Shown here one piece after another: positions 34,076-47,170 of a stretch of 64,000 nt of DNA. Source of the DNA: Puccinia triticina (taxonomy: Eukaryota; Basidiomycota; Pucciniomycetes; Pucciniales; Pucciniaceae); assembly GCF_026914185.1 (NCBI RefSeq), contig NC_070567.1:6598001-6662000 (forward strand), read 5' to 3'. The notes under the pieces are model-generated. The model saw only the letters and a program-made list of their open reading frames with translations. It ran no database searches and had not been told where the DNA came from. Made by a program: the position numbers and the translations under genes. Position 1 is the first letter of the stretch; each line of letters starts with the position of its first letter.

Positions 34076-37000
34076 ATGGTGTCTTACTCCAGCTGCGATA
34101 CTACCTCCTACTTCAACCAGTCTGCTGACTTCCGTCCTCCCTCCGCGCCGACTACCAATCCGCCTGATTCGATGAGCCTCCAGCCCCGCCCGAGCACTCG
34201 TGCCAGTGCTGGTGAGACCCAGAATCTCAAGGACCTCTTCAATAACCATATCGGCCTGGCCGTCGCCGATTTGTTCCAACATGCCACCGGCCATCCACCG
34301 CTTGATCTCTCCTGCCACCCCCAAAACCATCCATCCATCATCCAAGCCTCTTCCGACCAGCGCTCTCTCATCTTGGCCCTCCAGAACCAACAGACGCGCT
34401 CATCCCCCCTCACCAACCAGGATGAACCCTCTCCTTCGAGCCCGAGTAATAACCATAAGAATTTAACCGTGAACACTTCCTTGGGCTTCGAAACACCCCA
34501 TCACTCAACCCCCGTCCATCCTCTCCATCTCGGCCAATCAACCCCCGTCGAGCCACGGCTTCCTCAGCTTCCCAACGGCCTCGGCGCGCCCAGCGACCGC
34601 CCCTCCTTGACCCCGCCTGCTGCGCTTTCCAGCAGTTTGTTCTCCTCCAACTGTCCCTCGATCTCACCCCACTCCAAGCATAACAATTCTCCCCAACACG
34701 AACAAGGGCTCAGCTCCGTGCCCGGCTCATCTTTGTCGAGGTCGCCACGGACAGACTCGTCGAGCTGTTCCCGTCACACCGAGCATTCCGACCACATCAC
34801 TACGCCCAATGGTGAGGCGGGTATCAGCTCTTCCGCTGCATACCAATCGACTGCGGTCCTCAGCCGCCAAGGCGTTTCCGCCCCGCGTGGAGCACACGCG
34901 CGTACAAGCTTTGAGTCCGTATTTGCTCCAAAGTCGAATAATGACTCCGGCAACACCTTCAACTTTTCATCTGCGCAAAGCCACCCTTTCCAAGCGTTCA
35001 ATGACTTTAGCGCAATCCAGCATGCCCAGGGAGCACCAGGTATCTTTCCTAAGTTGGAGTCCAACACCGCTAACTCCAGCCCGACCGACTTCGGCCAAAA
35101 AATCTTCACTGATCCCCGCCGTACCTCCACCAATCCGGGCTCGCCCGAGCAGCTTACCGGTGCCGAACCTGCGCCACCATCTTCGGCCGGTGTGGTACCA
35201 CCGGCATGGGCTCAGAGCGCTAATTTGGGCTACCCAGTCTCCGGCGATGCTTACAGCCAGAGCCAGCTCTTCTTTACATCCCAGTCCATCATCCCGCCCG
35301 CCCAATCGCTGCCCACCACCGACCGCGCAAACTCCACGGCTAACAACACCGACCATACTAAGCCGGCCGAGCCTAGCCCGTTTGCGCTCAACCACCCCGA
35401 CACTTCTCCTAGCACTGGCGGCTGGAGCGGCGATGAAATGAACGACAATCAGCCTTCCTCGGCCGCCATGGCAGGGAATGTATCGGTGGTAGATAACCAA
35501 CATCTTTACAGCTTCTCCGCGTCCCATCTACCACCCACCCAACAAGGTAAGCTATAAAAAACCCCCCAGATTTTTCTTGCCCCAGCAAGTCCATGTTTTC
35601 TGATTTTTCGTGTGATTTTCTTTTTCTTCTTTAACTTCCAGCTTTCACGCCCGTTGACCATTCATTCAAGTTCGGCGAGCATACCGGCGTTTCCAACTCC
35701 AATAGCCTCGGTTTGCTCCCCCCTTACACCCAACCACGCGCCTCTTACATGGAGAAGATCCCGGAAAACTTGGTCGTCCTCGGCGAGCCTGGGAGTGCCG
35801 GGCTCAGCAAACTCACCACACATCCCTCGGAAGAAACTGGACACAGTCAGTCCCTCTTTCTCCCCCTCTAATCTCATTCGCCTTTCCGCCAAATACTGAT
35901 CAAGTGAAAAAATTCGTCGGCCTTACAGACGCAGTCGAGAAACGATATCGCAATAATATCAACAGTCATATCGCCGCCCTGGCCGACCTTGTGCCTGCCC
36001 TGCAGCACCTCCGATCTTTGCCTTCTGCAGCAACATCGAGACGTCACTCTAGCCAATTTATCGTCTCTACTAGTGCCATCGGCAAGATTCCCGTAGGCTT
36101 GGTCGATGGTGTCAAGGCTGCGACCAAATTGAGCAAAGGAAACATCTTGAGCAAAGTAAGTCAATTTGTTTCGCATAAGAATGCCAATCACTGAGCAGGT
36201 TGCTAATCATTTCGATTTCGAAAAACAAAACAAAAAAGAGTGTGGATTACATGCGACACTTGCTTAGGAGAAGGGAAGAGTTGAAAGAAGACATCGAAGA
36301 CTTGAAAGATGTCGTGAGGAGTCGGGTGGCAAACGGCGATATCTTGATTGTTGAATGGGAGGCGCAGATCCGTTTGAAATCTCCCCAGCGTCAGCGCCAA
36401 CGAATGCTTGAACAAAGCCAAGGCGAGGAGGATGGCGATGATGATGATGAGATGCACGATCCTAATAATAAGAAGACCAATGGGGCTCATCACAGTAATC
36501 ACGGCCCCAATCCAAGCAAGAAGAGGAAAGTTGCAGATCTCAAGATCGGCGACTCAAACCGACTCAAGGGCGGCAAAATCTACGGCAGAGGAATTAGAAA
36601 ACCGGGCCATTCTTGCGACTTCCGCAATCAACCTCTTGGTCCTTCTCATCCGGAGTCGACGATCATGGCCTCCGAAGCACTCCCTCCCTCCTCTAATCCC
36701 GGCTCATTTGCCCCTGTCTCGGTCAACGGAAGGCAAGAACCATTGGGCAGGATGACTCACGACTTGGTAGATGAACTTGATGTCCTTCGCGAGCCACCCT
36801 CGAACTACCACCATCAATTCATAGCTCAGCAGCATAATCCGCATGACTATAGCCACTTACAGTCCTCTGGCTTTTCATCTGATTTCATGGGCCACCCTTT
36901 CGCCCCCGTCCCACCCCCCGAGCCACGCTCACAACACGCCGGCGGCCATCAAACTCGGCCATTACTTGCGGTCTTCATGGGCCTTTCCTTTGCCGTAGGC

Positions 37001-39101
37001 TCCGGGTATAATTACCACCAAACCCGTTCAAGGTCCTCGGATGACCAAGAAGCCTGGGGTTCACCCAGTCAATCACGTTTCCCCAAGGGTTGCACACCTC
37101 CAAACATGGCATCCTCCAATCCACAGGCTTTCAAATGTCATCGAAACCCCGCCAATCCAGGGCGTGGTCAGCGGCTCTTGAGCGCTACCCAGGCCTCCCA
37201 GATCCCGCACCTTTCATTCTCACAGGCAGGCTTAAATGCGTTGTCAATCGCTTCGATCATCTGGACTTTGATGTTCATACTCAAGCCCGAATTCGTCCTC
37301 AACTTCTTCAGTCCTGGCCGACTGAGACCCGTCAAACGCCGACCGAAACACAAGCGCCCCGTTCTCGTTCCAGGTGTCGTAAATGGCTCAGTTGATTCAG
37401 ATTCAGAGGATGAATGTGACCAGCCTAGCCCAGATGGAAAACATTCCTTCATTCCGATCGATCCCACATCCTTATTTCGTGGAGATGATGATGAGAAGGT
37501 CTTGATGGGTTGCTCTCGGAAGCCAGGAAGGCTCCAATATCATCGTCTGTGTATCATCGCCAGTAGCCCCAATAATTGGGGAAGCCTTCTCCTCGAGTTA
37601 GTCAAGGAAGCCGCGCGCACTGCCGGTATCCTCGTCTGGGGAGACGTGATCGAGAAGATGGCTGACCTCGATCGTAACGGTCGTCACGAGGGGAAACGCG
37701 CTCGGATTAAGAAGATCAAGACGGTCTTAGCCTGGATGAGAATTGCAGATATCGAAAGCCTTTGGTGTAAGTGCCCTGTACTTTTTCTTTGACTGATAAA
37801 AGTGATTTTAATTCTGAAATGGATTTGTTTTTTTTTTCATGCTTTTCTCTCGTGCAGCTTTCGGCTGGTCTTCCTCTTTGAAACGACTCCACACGATCCT
37901 CAAGCTACATAACTTGAGTCGAACGCTTGATTGGCGGGATCGGATGACGAGGGAAGAGCTCGATTGCGGCAAGATCTCGGGGGTATTGGCGCTATCATTG
38001 AAGACTCTCTTTGGCGAATCAAACAGACTGAGTCCGATCTTTTGGAACAAGGCTGTTGAGGCGCACAAGAAAGACCGACTGGCGATCAAGAGCGCCAGAT
38101 GCACCGAGTCGATCCTACCAGCGAGCAACTACCGGCCGAACGCCCAGCGTGTCGCCGAGGAAAGCTGGCTCAACGAGGCCTTGAGTCTTGAGTACGAGGA
38201 GGCTTGCGAACTCTTGGCCGAAAAGGGCGAGGATTACCGGCTGATGTCCGCTGCTGTGGGCGAGTTTGGCGGCAGTCGAGGATGGTCCCCCTTGAAGCAA
38301 ATCGTCGAGAGTCGGGCCGAGCTCGAGCTCATCGAGATCTGGTCCCGGATCTTTGTCTCGATGATCACCAAGACCTGTCCGGTGGAGAAGACGCCTCGAG
38401 ACGGGCGAATCGGCCAGAGCCAGTTCGGCCTCGATGGTGGCCTAGCGGAGCTCCCGACGCGTCTCGAAGAAGCCGGCGCTCCCTACGCGCTCCAAGTGAG
38501 CCAAGGCAGGAGACAGGTCGAGCAGTCAATCGAACGGATATGTCGTCTTCGGCTCGGCTGTGGCTCTGCGGTAGGTAGAATGGCCCGAGTGACCCGAGGG
38601 ATGTGGGCGATGGCGTTCGGGAAGAGAGAAGTGGCGGTAGAGGTGGGTCACGAGCTCAAGAGAGATCCAGGAGAAGAGGACGAGGAGATCGGCTGCGTGG
38701 GTCCCTACCTCGAGCTCGTGCTCGGCAGCCGACTCCCGAACAACCGAAGAAAAGTGGAGCGTGCCAATAATTCCACGCTGGACAAACTGGCCAAGATGAC
38801 GATCGATTGGCTCTTGATCAGAAGGGAACACGTGATCCTCCACCTGATCAAAGGTCCCTCCCAACGGAGTCCACAAGAGACGAACGAGAGGAGGACGATC
38901 CTCAATATCAAATGTCTCGAGCTCCGCCGGATCTTGGACTTGGCCGTACTCGAATCCCAGCGTAATCGAGAGTTGAACGCTCGCTCCACTAAACAATCCG
39001 ACGAGGCTATCCAAGCCGGTGAGGCACGGGAATTCGATCTTCGTACTGCAATCCAGGAATGTCAACGTTCGGTCTTCGTTATTGAGAATCAAAACTTTTA
39101 A
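34076..39101 (+). CDS. SRE1: SREBP/Sre1-type membrane-bound bHLH transcription factor, five exons
   Basis: Join 34076-35546, 35642-35845, 35929-36155, 36239-37766, 37858-39101 gives 1,558 codons with the frame kept through four GT-AG introns of 83-95 bp (donors GTAAGC, GTCAGT, GTAAGT, GTAAGT; branch sites such as CTGAT and CTAAT). The start ATG follows CAAG. Residues 1-557 are a Ser/Pro-rich activation-like region. The bHLH begins at about residue 558 with HNAVEKRYRNNIN; the Tyr in EKRYR is the SREBP hallmark. Helix 2 has KLSKGNILSKSVDYMRHL. The loop is longer than usual. Two hydrophobic segments follow (about 875-893, LLAVFMGLSFAVGSGY, and about 964-990, ALSIASIIWTLMFIL), matching the SREBP hairpin in the ER membrane, then a long C-terminal region. 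The family is cleaved when sterols or oxygen are low, and the N-terminal part activates sterol genes. No partner (SCP1/SCAP) is in the window. Confidence 0.93.
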
Positions 39102-39699
39102 TCGGCTACTCTTCACTTCTTTTTTTGCTCACTTTTCCTCACGCTCAATTCAACCAATAGAACCAACCCCTCCCTAAACAACAAAATCAACAAAAATATA
39201 ACCAAAAAAATCCAACAATCTTTTTAAGCTTGTAACATTTTGAGTTTTCTTTTTTCTTGGTTCTTGCCTTTCGATATATCATGAAGAATACCACAGTGAG
39301 ACTTCCATTCTAATTTCTTGATTTATTGACAACAAAACAAAAATCCTGGCCTCAAGATTCGCCCTCGCCACCGAAAAAAAGAAAAAAAAGAAGTGATTTG
39401 ATGCAATTGGAAATATGTCCACTCTTTCATACCTCAAAACGCCTGTCAATCTTGATCCTCTCTCCATGCTTTGTTGTTGTTGTGCTACGTGTCGTGTCGT
39501 GTCGTGTCGTGTTGTGTTTCTTTATATCTGCTCTCTATTCCATCCTCGTGATCCATCCAGAAATAATAATATAATCTTGAAACTTTCTTGGTTGGTTCTA
39601 TTTGAAAGGCACTGTCCTTTAACTCCCTCTGCTATGCTCAAGATATACAGCAGGCATTTCGTGGGTGAGAATTGAGTCTTTGTAGTAGACCCCATCGAT
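39102..39699. other. 3' flank of the SREBP gene
   Basis: AT-rich with A and T runs, a short GTGTC tandem (about 39489-39510), and no supported gene. Confidence 0.4.
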
Positions 39700-40372
39700 G
39701 TGGTCCTGCCGACTGAAGTCCCTCACTTCAGAGGGCCCAGTGGCTTCCAACTCATCGCGGAATTTTGGTCAGTGACAATTGGATCTTTGGTGGCAGTTCG
39801 TACTGGATTGGCTAATCCAAATGATGATTACGACTACGATCAAGTGACGGGCGATGGATCTGTTGACATTCAACCGAGAGCGGCGAAAAAGAAGGAAGAG
39901 AGGTTTGCCAATGTACTTGATTCTTACCATGCACCTTTTTATAAGGGAAATGAAGCCGAAAAGGGGGAAGAACCCGTGAGTTATACGTGCAGTAAGACTT
40001 ACCGTGGACATGGCTTGACAGACGGAAATCTCATGATGCATCGCAACGGCTCAACTCAGGCCGGCAGGAACGTTAGCGGCTGCCCCAAACATAATGAAGC
40101 TAATGCGGCTGGTATTAAATTACCACCTTCAGTTGCTGAGAGGAGACTCATTGACGCAAAGCAAACCCCAATGAGCACCTTCTTCACCGCAAAGCCCGTC
40201 TTTGACAACCATGTCTTAAACCAAATGATTGTGATCTGGCAAACAAGACAGGCACTTGCATGGTCCCAAATCAAAGACTCTATTCTTTGTGTGGCTTTCT
40301 TATACGCAAACCCCAAGGCATTACTCTTTGGCAGACAATGATCCGTGGACGAGCCAAAGAAGCTTTATTTAT

Positions 40373-40550
40373 GGTGTTCAAAGTTGGTTTGCATAGTTTC
40401 ATGCATGCATAAATTGTAAAATCATAAAATTATCTTTTTTGCAGGGGATATAACTGTCTGATTATGTAATACAAAATTTCCTCACCAAAACATTTTTATG
40501 ATTTTATGATTTATGCATGCATAAAATTATGCAAACCAACTTTGAACACC
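40373..40550. mobile_element. MITE of the GGTGTTCAAAG family
   Basis: 178 bp with TIRs GGTGTTCAAAGTTGGTTTGCATA and its complement; AT flanks both ends. The AT-rich interior contains ATGCATGCATAAA and its inverted copy. Related to 21530-21716 and 45542-45736. It lies within the hAT remnant. Confidence 0.9.
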
Positions 40551-41960
40551 ATCATTCCATCCTCAAGACTACAGTTTTTGAAGATTTAAAGGTAGGATGA
40601 AATTCTATAGTAGAACTATGCTAATGTATGTAAAAAGGTGCTTATTTTTTGGACTTCTACTAGCCTGTCCAATTGCCGTGGTCGTTAAGAAAGGTGATCT
40701 GTAAAAAAAGATGTTGGCTCAGACAACCAACTCTGGCACAAACAACAATAGCAACTACTATGTATCAGTTACTTAAAAACAACAACAATCCGAACACGCG
40801 TGGGACCCAGCCAGCATGCATATTTGATGCTTCTGTCATAAGCTTGCTCTGATTGTAAACGCGGGCTTGTATCCCTTGTCCCTAAAGACCTTGCCTCCTG
40901 GTAAGGCTAAGGAATTGGCCCTCAGGTTCTTCCCTGTGCTTGGGAGGGTTCTTGAGGAGGACAAGGCTGGTCTAGCTCCAGAAGTCAAACCAGCCCCCAC
41001 TCCAATTTCAAACTCAGTTGACCTTGCTCAAGATAACAACAAAGATTGGCAAAGTGACTATGGAAACACCAATGAGATTTCAGATGAAAAGCCTGCTGCT
41101 GCGGTGAATAAAAATCAGGCCAACTCCTTGGCCAAAACTGGTAGTCAAGGCCAACACACCAAGGCCTTGAAGCTCAAGGAGTTTCTCAGCAGACTTGATG
41201 TTGTGATCAAGCAGATAACTCAATTGGCAGGCCAGCACACAAATTTTGATCAAGTGGCGGGAGAAATGAATATCAAGGTGGCCCCGTTGATTGCCAGCTA
41301 TGGCATCCGCTGGAATATAAAGTATCAGAGCTACCGCAAAGCCATTGATGTGCGGGAAGTCATTGACTGCTTGCTCAAGGAAGACCAGGGCCAAAACCAG
41401 CCAGGCAATTTTGAAGACGCTTTCTTCCTCCCTTGTGACTGGAAGGAGATCAATAATCTCAACCGGGAGCTTGAGGTGTGTACAAAACCTACCAAATTCC
41501 TCCCATTGCATCATGATTGGGTTTTAACTCCTATTTTCTTGCATTTTTACTCAGGTTTTTGTCAATCTGACATTGCAGATGGAGGGTGATCAGCCAACCA
41601 GCGCCCACTTACTCCCAAAATACCTGGAGCTCAAGGACCAGCTTTCCAAAAAGCTGAGTGGCTCCAACAAAGGGGACACATTGTACCCAATGTTTCACGC
41701 TATGCTTCAAAGGGTCATTAAATACTTGGACAAAGCTATGGCCTGTGAGACCCTTGTGCTTGCCAAAGTCTTGCATCCCTGCTTCTGGATGGAATTATTT
41801 GAGCTTGCATTCTGAAACAAGAGCAATGAGGTTACCAACTGTCTCAATCTGCTCAATTGACAATTTCAAATCTACAAGGAGGAACACAAGGCCCAGAATC
41901 AGTTGGCTGTGCCCAAATCAGAAGTCGTGGAAATTGAAAAGCCACCCACAACAAAGCCCG

Positions 41961-42695
41961 AACTTAACTAAGTCCCTCCCCCACCTGAGGATTTGCCGGA
42001 GGGACTTATGACTAATCTGCATTTCTTGTATGAGAGATCCGGATAATTGACCACGTTCATCATTATATTCCTTGTTACTCAGTCAATTCTCAACCCCTCC
42101 TTGCGGGACACATTTTTTCTGAATGGCATTCCTCTCAATAAAATTATCATGTATTTTTTATTCCATGTATCTAGCTCATCTACCTCTAAAATAAATATTT
42201 CGAAAATCAGAATAAAAAACAAAATCACTGTGATGTTGAGCACATCACTACATTTCATTCTCAATTCATTTATTATTTCCATAGCGCACTGACCCAACCG
42301 CATTGGGACCCAATAAGCAGAGATGATTGGTGGAAAAAAATATAAACACATACTTATATCATGTTGTATCAGCGAATTGACCTCGAGATAACTGCGCACA
42401 GGCGGTTATTTTCTGATCCGGTGGAAATTCCAAGAAACTCGAGGAAATGGATGTTTTAGAAAAATAAAATGAGGGGGAAGATGGACGCAAAAAATTCTGA
42501 AATTATATCAGAAGGAGTGGCAGATGCAGGCGTATCATCAACCCAAAACTTAGAAGGTTGGGTATTGTCAGAGTTGAGTTCTGGGGGTTCAAAGGAAAAC
42601 ACCACCAAAACCAAAATATCTCTCATGCAAGAAATGCAGATTAGTCATAAGTCCCTCCGGCAAAGCCTCAGGCAGGGGAGGGACTTAGTTAAGTT
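41961..42695. mobile_element. TIR element AACTTAACTAAGTCCC (735 bp)
   Basis: The left end AACTTAACTAAGTCCCTCC and the right end with its complement (GGGACTTAGTTAAGTT) extend about 80 bp inward, including GGAGGGACTTATGACTAATC and CTGCATTTCTTG. The interior is AT-rich and non-coding. It splits the hAT remnant before its C-terminal domain. The target duplication is unclear. A solo end of the same family is at 53711-53765. Confidence 0.85.
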
Positions 42696-43129
42696 TGGAC
42701 CAAGCCCCAGTTGCTCATGGCGCGCCGTGCCTTGAGGAGGTCGAAGACACCAGCTCTGCATGAAGATGAAGTCGAAGTGTTTTTGAAGGCCAAACTACCC
42801 TTCAAGAACCATGCCATTGACTGCAAACCCACACCATTAGAGTGGTGGAAGACAAACACCAACATTTACCTGGCTCTTCCCAGATGGCTCAAGATTATTT
42901 GGGAGAATCTGGGAGCTATTGTGCTGTTGAACACCTATTCTTGGCTGCAGCAGATGTCTGTTCTAGTAACCGGGGGTGCTTGCTCCTGTCATTCATGTCA
43001 TGCTGTGTAAGCAGCATGATGTGGTTTTGGGAGGAGGTACCTCTCACAGGAGTGTTTGAAAAAGCAGGGAAGGTATTGAAGGAAAAAGTGCCCTCCCACA
43101 AAAAAAAATAGTTCTTATAATTTATCATT

Positions 43130-45120
43130 CTTGTTTCTCCCACTTCTTATACATGTTATCCGTAACAAAACCACCATGGTTGGCGCAATAATGTAACACA
43201 AATTTCTTTTTTTTTGTGCTTCTTGCAGATAAAGTAACAAGAATCCCACTTTCTTAAATCCACAGAATTCTAGACCTGTAGATCTAAGTTTTGGGGTGTT
43301 TCCTTTTCACAAATGGGGCCAAAAATGCCCCATTATTCTCACTTGGCACTTTGAATATTCCCAAAGGCCCGAAGGCCCTATGGATGACCCTCCAGCTGTG
43401 CCGGAGCAACAAGCAAAAGAGGGCCGGTTGGTAAACTGTCCAGGGAGGGCCTAACCAAGCAGTTAGGGGGCTCCCAGGGAGGGGGCGGACAAAACCAAAT
43501 CCCCTGCGGATCAATCAATCCCAAATTCCTCCTTATATACCCGCAGGCACCATCTCACCACACTGCCCGCTTACCCAGACCACGGCCACGTACGCTATCG
43601 TAACCGCCTTGGTGGCGCCTCTACCCTTGACGCACCACTTCACACGCCACACCCTTCAACCCACACTCCACACAACGGGCCGTTGTTGCCACGGGGCACA
43701 ATAACTCATACCAGGCCCAACATCACACCGCCCGTTGCCCCAGCATGACAAGCACACAGGCCCATCCCGCTCACCACTGAACCTGGCCTACCCCTTCCTC
43801 GCCAACAACCACCCCGAAACTCTGGCTGAAACCAAAACTCAGCTATCTGGTCGGTTCCAAGGGATCAATGCCAGCTACAAAGCACTCTACCAAGAGCTCC
43901 ATGAAACTCGTCGCCGTCAGGGTGTACTGATTGACCTAGTCGAGAAGACAAAACACCCCTGATGCTAATGGTAAGCCTAGACACCACCAGTCCACCCAAA
44001 AAAATGCAAAATCAACCCCGTCGAGTCCGACTCATGACCCATCAATCCTAGCTATAAAAACCTTCCGACTGAGCGGACCAACCCATTTCTTAGCTGCCCC
44101 CAGCCCCGATTGCAACCCACATTACCTCGAGCCTATGCTGATCTTCAAACTTTTTTTCGCCCTGTTCTAAGCATTGTTGGATTGACTAGGTCGTCACCGT
44201 TGACCATATTCTTATTACCTCCGCGTTCAACAAGCCGTCTCCTCCTGGGATCAGCCAGGCAACCGACTGGCCCAATAATGCTGATGTGCTCCGCACGACC
44301 GTCTAGCTCAGCAGGACCACCCAGTCTGACCTCCTTGCTTGCTAGACTTTACATATCCTGTATCAAGGATGGCCTTGACTTCAGCAAGCCCCCCGCGTCT
44401 GTTGAAACACTCCAGCTGACCGCCGAGTCGCAGCGGGCCGCCCACATGATCCTGCGTCTCAACGACCAGGTCGTTGCCGCCTTCGTCACCAGCCACCTGT
44501 AGCCCGCCATTGTCCGACAGGCCGTTGCTGCCAGTAAAGATCCCGACATTGCTCATTGCTTCGCCGTTGTCGCCCGCATCAGAAGCTCCATCCTTCTCAA
44601 TGCCATGACTGAGATCATTAACAGTGAACACTCTCGACCTCTCCACCAATACCCCGCCCCCTTCCCCCAGTCCACGCCCACCCTCTCTACCTATCCGAAC
44701 TACACCCTTGACAGGAGGACACCAGGCCCCCCTCTCCTCTAAACCTCCCATACTATCACCACCACCAAGTCTCCATCAAAAAACCCTTCATCCTCCGAAA
44801 TTCTGCAGTGACGCGCTGGCAGACTGGCCTTATACACAATCTTGTCCAATCAATCCTCAGCAGTATACTTGATGTTGGCGGGGCACCTGAAGCCTGCTTG
44901 TCATTTTTTATGTTGCTGATGATTTTTCCTATTTGATCATCTAGATAATTGGCTGCATTGGAGGACAAGCCACATAAATACATGTTGAACGCTTGCACGG
45001 ACTTGACAAAGTAAGCACCCAGGTTGTGATTCCTTCTACTAATCAATCTTGCTCAACTCCTACATCACTTATTAACTCTGTCGTTCCCAGTCAACTAACA
45101 ATGTCTTCCTAAGATATTTT
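43130..45120. other. Unassigned region with degenerate coding traces
   Basis: Small plus-strand frames at 43735-43962 (coiled-coil-like SYKALYQELHETRRRQGVL) and 44110-44502 (AESQRAAHMILRLNDQVVAAF) look like decayed protein, possibly a retroelement gag-like or host pseudogene, with frameshifts and stops. I cannot name the family. Confidence 0.25.
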
Positions 45121-45135
45121 TCCCCTTTTTCAAAC

Positions 45136-45318
45136 ATGCAGGTTAAGGCAGCAGATTTAGACAGGATTTGGAAGATATTGGGTAAAGATCCAAGGCATCA
45201 TACCATTAAACTAATTATCAGCAATGAGGAAGATGAAATGGATGCTCATGTGGATGATGAGCATACAGAAGGAACATGGTTTCCTGTTGATATGGAAAAT
45301 GGAATTGGCCTTCCCTGA
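45136..45318 (+). CDS. Short acidic open frame, possible terminal exon
   Basis: 60 codons, or an exon starting after the acceptor-like AACATGCAG at 45133-45141. It encodes a basic start followed by the acidic stretch NEEDEMDAHVDDEH. No family; a fragment of an element or gene is equally likely. Confidence 0.15.
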   Translation: MQVKAADLDRIWKILGKDPRHHTIKLIISNEEDEMDAHVDDEHTEGTWFPVDMENGIGLP

Positions 45319-45450
45319 AGCTATGACTGGCATAACAGATATTTGTCATTTTTTCTTCCTCTTTTTTCTGTTGCCTCCTATCAATGAGGCTTCTCTGCAA
45401 TGTTGTTAATGGTGATTGTATTATATTCTTACCTTGATGGCATACATCTA

Positions 45451-45873
45451 GGGCCGCGTTTGTTAACATGATAAATATAGCATAATCATAAAAACACACT
45501 ATAATTACATATTGTAAAACACATTTTTTTAGGCTAATTAAGGTGTTCAAAGTTGAAATCATAAAATTTTCAATGCATAAAATCATAAAATAATAAAACT
45601 TTCAAGTGATGATTTCATATGTATCATTCTAGAAATGTTGCTCTAATTTGAGTGCTTGGGTGCAACATATTTTTTTCAGCTTAGAATTTTATGATTTTAT
45701 GGTGTTATGATTTTATGCAAGTCAACTTTGAACACCCTAAATATTTTGTAAGTCAACTGTCATAAAACTGAACAGTTGATTTCCAAAAGATTAGCCAAAA
45801 TAATAATGTTTTACATCTAATAAATGTTGTGTGTTTTTAATATTACAGCATATTCATCACGCTAACAAACGCC
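45451..45873. mobile_element. TIR element with nested MITE
   Basis: The ends GGGCCGCGTTTGTTAACATGA and the complement-like GCTAACAAACGCC, followed inward by ATAAATATAGCATAAT and TATTACAGCATATTCAT, mark an older Harbinger-like element. The target duplication has decayed. The MITE at 45542-45736 has inserted into it. Confidence 0.6.
45542..45736. mobile_element. MITE of the GGTGTTCAAAG family, nested
   Basis: Starts GGTGTTCAAAGTTGAAATCA and ends with CAACTTTGAACACC. It shares interior sequence with 21530-21716 (for example TTTTTTTCAGCTTAGAATTTTATGA-like segments). Confidence 0.85.
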
Positions 45874-45879
45874 AAAAAT

Positions 45880-46439
45880 TTATTTTTCAAAGGATTGTGC
45901 CATGGTCAACTAAACATGACTATACCTGAACTACTGCAAATCCAATCTTCAAAAAAGGACATGAAATACAAACAAATTTGATAAATAAAATGCTGCATGA
46001 GGACTGTTTTCCACCACCACCTGCAAGAGAAAGCCACCGTGTCTGGGGCTAAGTCATCAGCAAGCCCAGGTCCATTGGTTCACTCAATTCTTACTGGATT
46101 GATTGCCCACTAGCAGCAACATTGAGCCCAAGAGATGGGGGATTGAGGACCTTAAGAGCCTGAGGCACCATTGAAGGGGGTTTGGTGTGCGCAGTGCAAT
46201 GATTTCACTGTTGACACAACTGTAGAAGAGATGGAGCAGCTGAACCTTGGGCTGTCAGCCATGGGGTTTCTGGCTGGAATTTTATCCCTGCATCGGTGTA
46301 GCTGCTTTGAACTCTAGTATATAAAAAACCACCAAACAACTGTTACCGTAACTAAAAAACATTTACGTGTAACACGCGGATAGCGCGCAAATTCCTGTTA
46401 CGTTACTGTTATTGGTAACATAACTACCCATTGTTGATG
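45880..46439. other. Unassigned, with Helitron-like and GTAAC-family ends
   Basis: 46290-46316 has a hairpin-like GGTGTAGCTGC followed by TTTGAACT and CTAG-T, similar to the possible Helitron end at 21808. 46330-46434 is rich in GTTAC motifs and ends AACTACCCATTGTTG, matching the CGGTGGGTAGTTA end of the GTAAC-rich elements. No gene seen. Confidence 0.4.
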
Positions 46440-46760
46440 ACCGCACAAACCTTATATCTCATTTTCTGAAATACCAGTATGGCCAAGAATTCTATGGCAC
46501 ATATAATATGCATAATAATAAGTTAGTTGAAGTTTCAAGACTGATGGAACATGTAAAAAAGAAGTTCTACTGTAAAAGCCCTCTGTGCACCCCTTATATC
46601 TCATGTTTTTATGCCAGCCCATTCATAGGAGTTTCATGGAATTCCGTATTTTCTGATAACACAATATTCCTAAAAATTTCAAGGAGGTCATTTTATGAAT
46701 AATTTCTTGTATATCAAATTTTTATGCATGTGTTGCATGGGATCAAAAAGTTATGAATAT
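46440..46760. repeat. Diverged copy of the 18421-19260 repeat
   Basis: Contains CACCCCTTATATCTCATG, AATTTTTATG and repeated ATTCCTAAAAATTTC-like modules shared with 18421-19260; about two units. Confidence 0.5.
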
Positions 46761-47170
46761 GCCGGATAATATTAACCTTAGTAGGAGATATGACCAAAAG
46801 CCGCCACCCCCTCAAAACTAACTTCTGTTGCTGGGGTACTTCCTAGAAGCTAACCATTCTTATAGAGGTTATTAAACTCGGTGCTGTGAAATTTTGGGGC
46901 ACTTTGGGGCACCTTAGCTAAGTTTTTGGTAAATGGTTGGAAATCCCCCAAATTACAGCCTCAGTAGCACATAGCTTTCCAACCCCCATCAAAAGAATCT
47001 CAAACATTACAAACAAGTCCCTGCTTTTGAGGAAGAATTTGCAATTAAAGCAAGGGACAAAATCAGGGGGATGTTTTTGAATAGTCATCTTAGTTTGTCT
47101 TCAAGACATGCCTTTCAAACCCAAAGAGGGTTCATGAGCTCACTCCTCAAATTCCACCCGGAGATACTTA
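46761..47170. other. Unassigned intergenic sequence
   Basis: No gene, RNA or repeat recognised in this 410-bp stretch. Confidence 0.3.

Larger units (their letters stand above)
39700..43111 (+). pseudogene. Decayed hAT-family transposase
   Basis: Pieces in the order of an hAT transposase. First, 39940-40341 has a BED-like zinc finger (YTCSKTYRGHG, LMMHR) and the block LNQMIVIWQTRQALAW with AFLYANPKALLF. Next, about 40835-41475 starts CHKLALIVNAGL. Then a GT-AG intron (41476-41554) leads into VNLTLQMEGDQPTSAHLLPKY. Last, 42840-43111 is the C-terminal dimerisation block (LEWWK, then EHLFLAAADVCSSNRG and SSMMWFWEEV) split over two frames. Stops (TGA after ELAF near 41813, and further stops near 41860-41970) and a frameshift show it is inactive. 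It is interrupted by MITEs at 40373-40550 and 41961-42695. hAT ends were not located. Confidence 0.85.

Noticed and set aside
33812..39116. Several minus-strand open frames of 100-196 codons
   Set aside because: Antisense shadows of the SREBP exons, whose reading on the plus strand has clear domains and splice sites.
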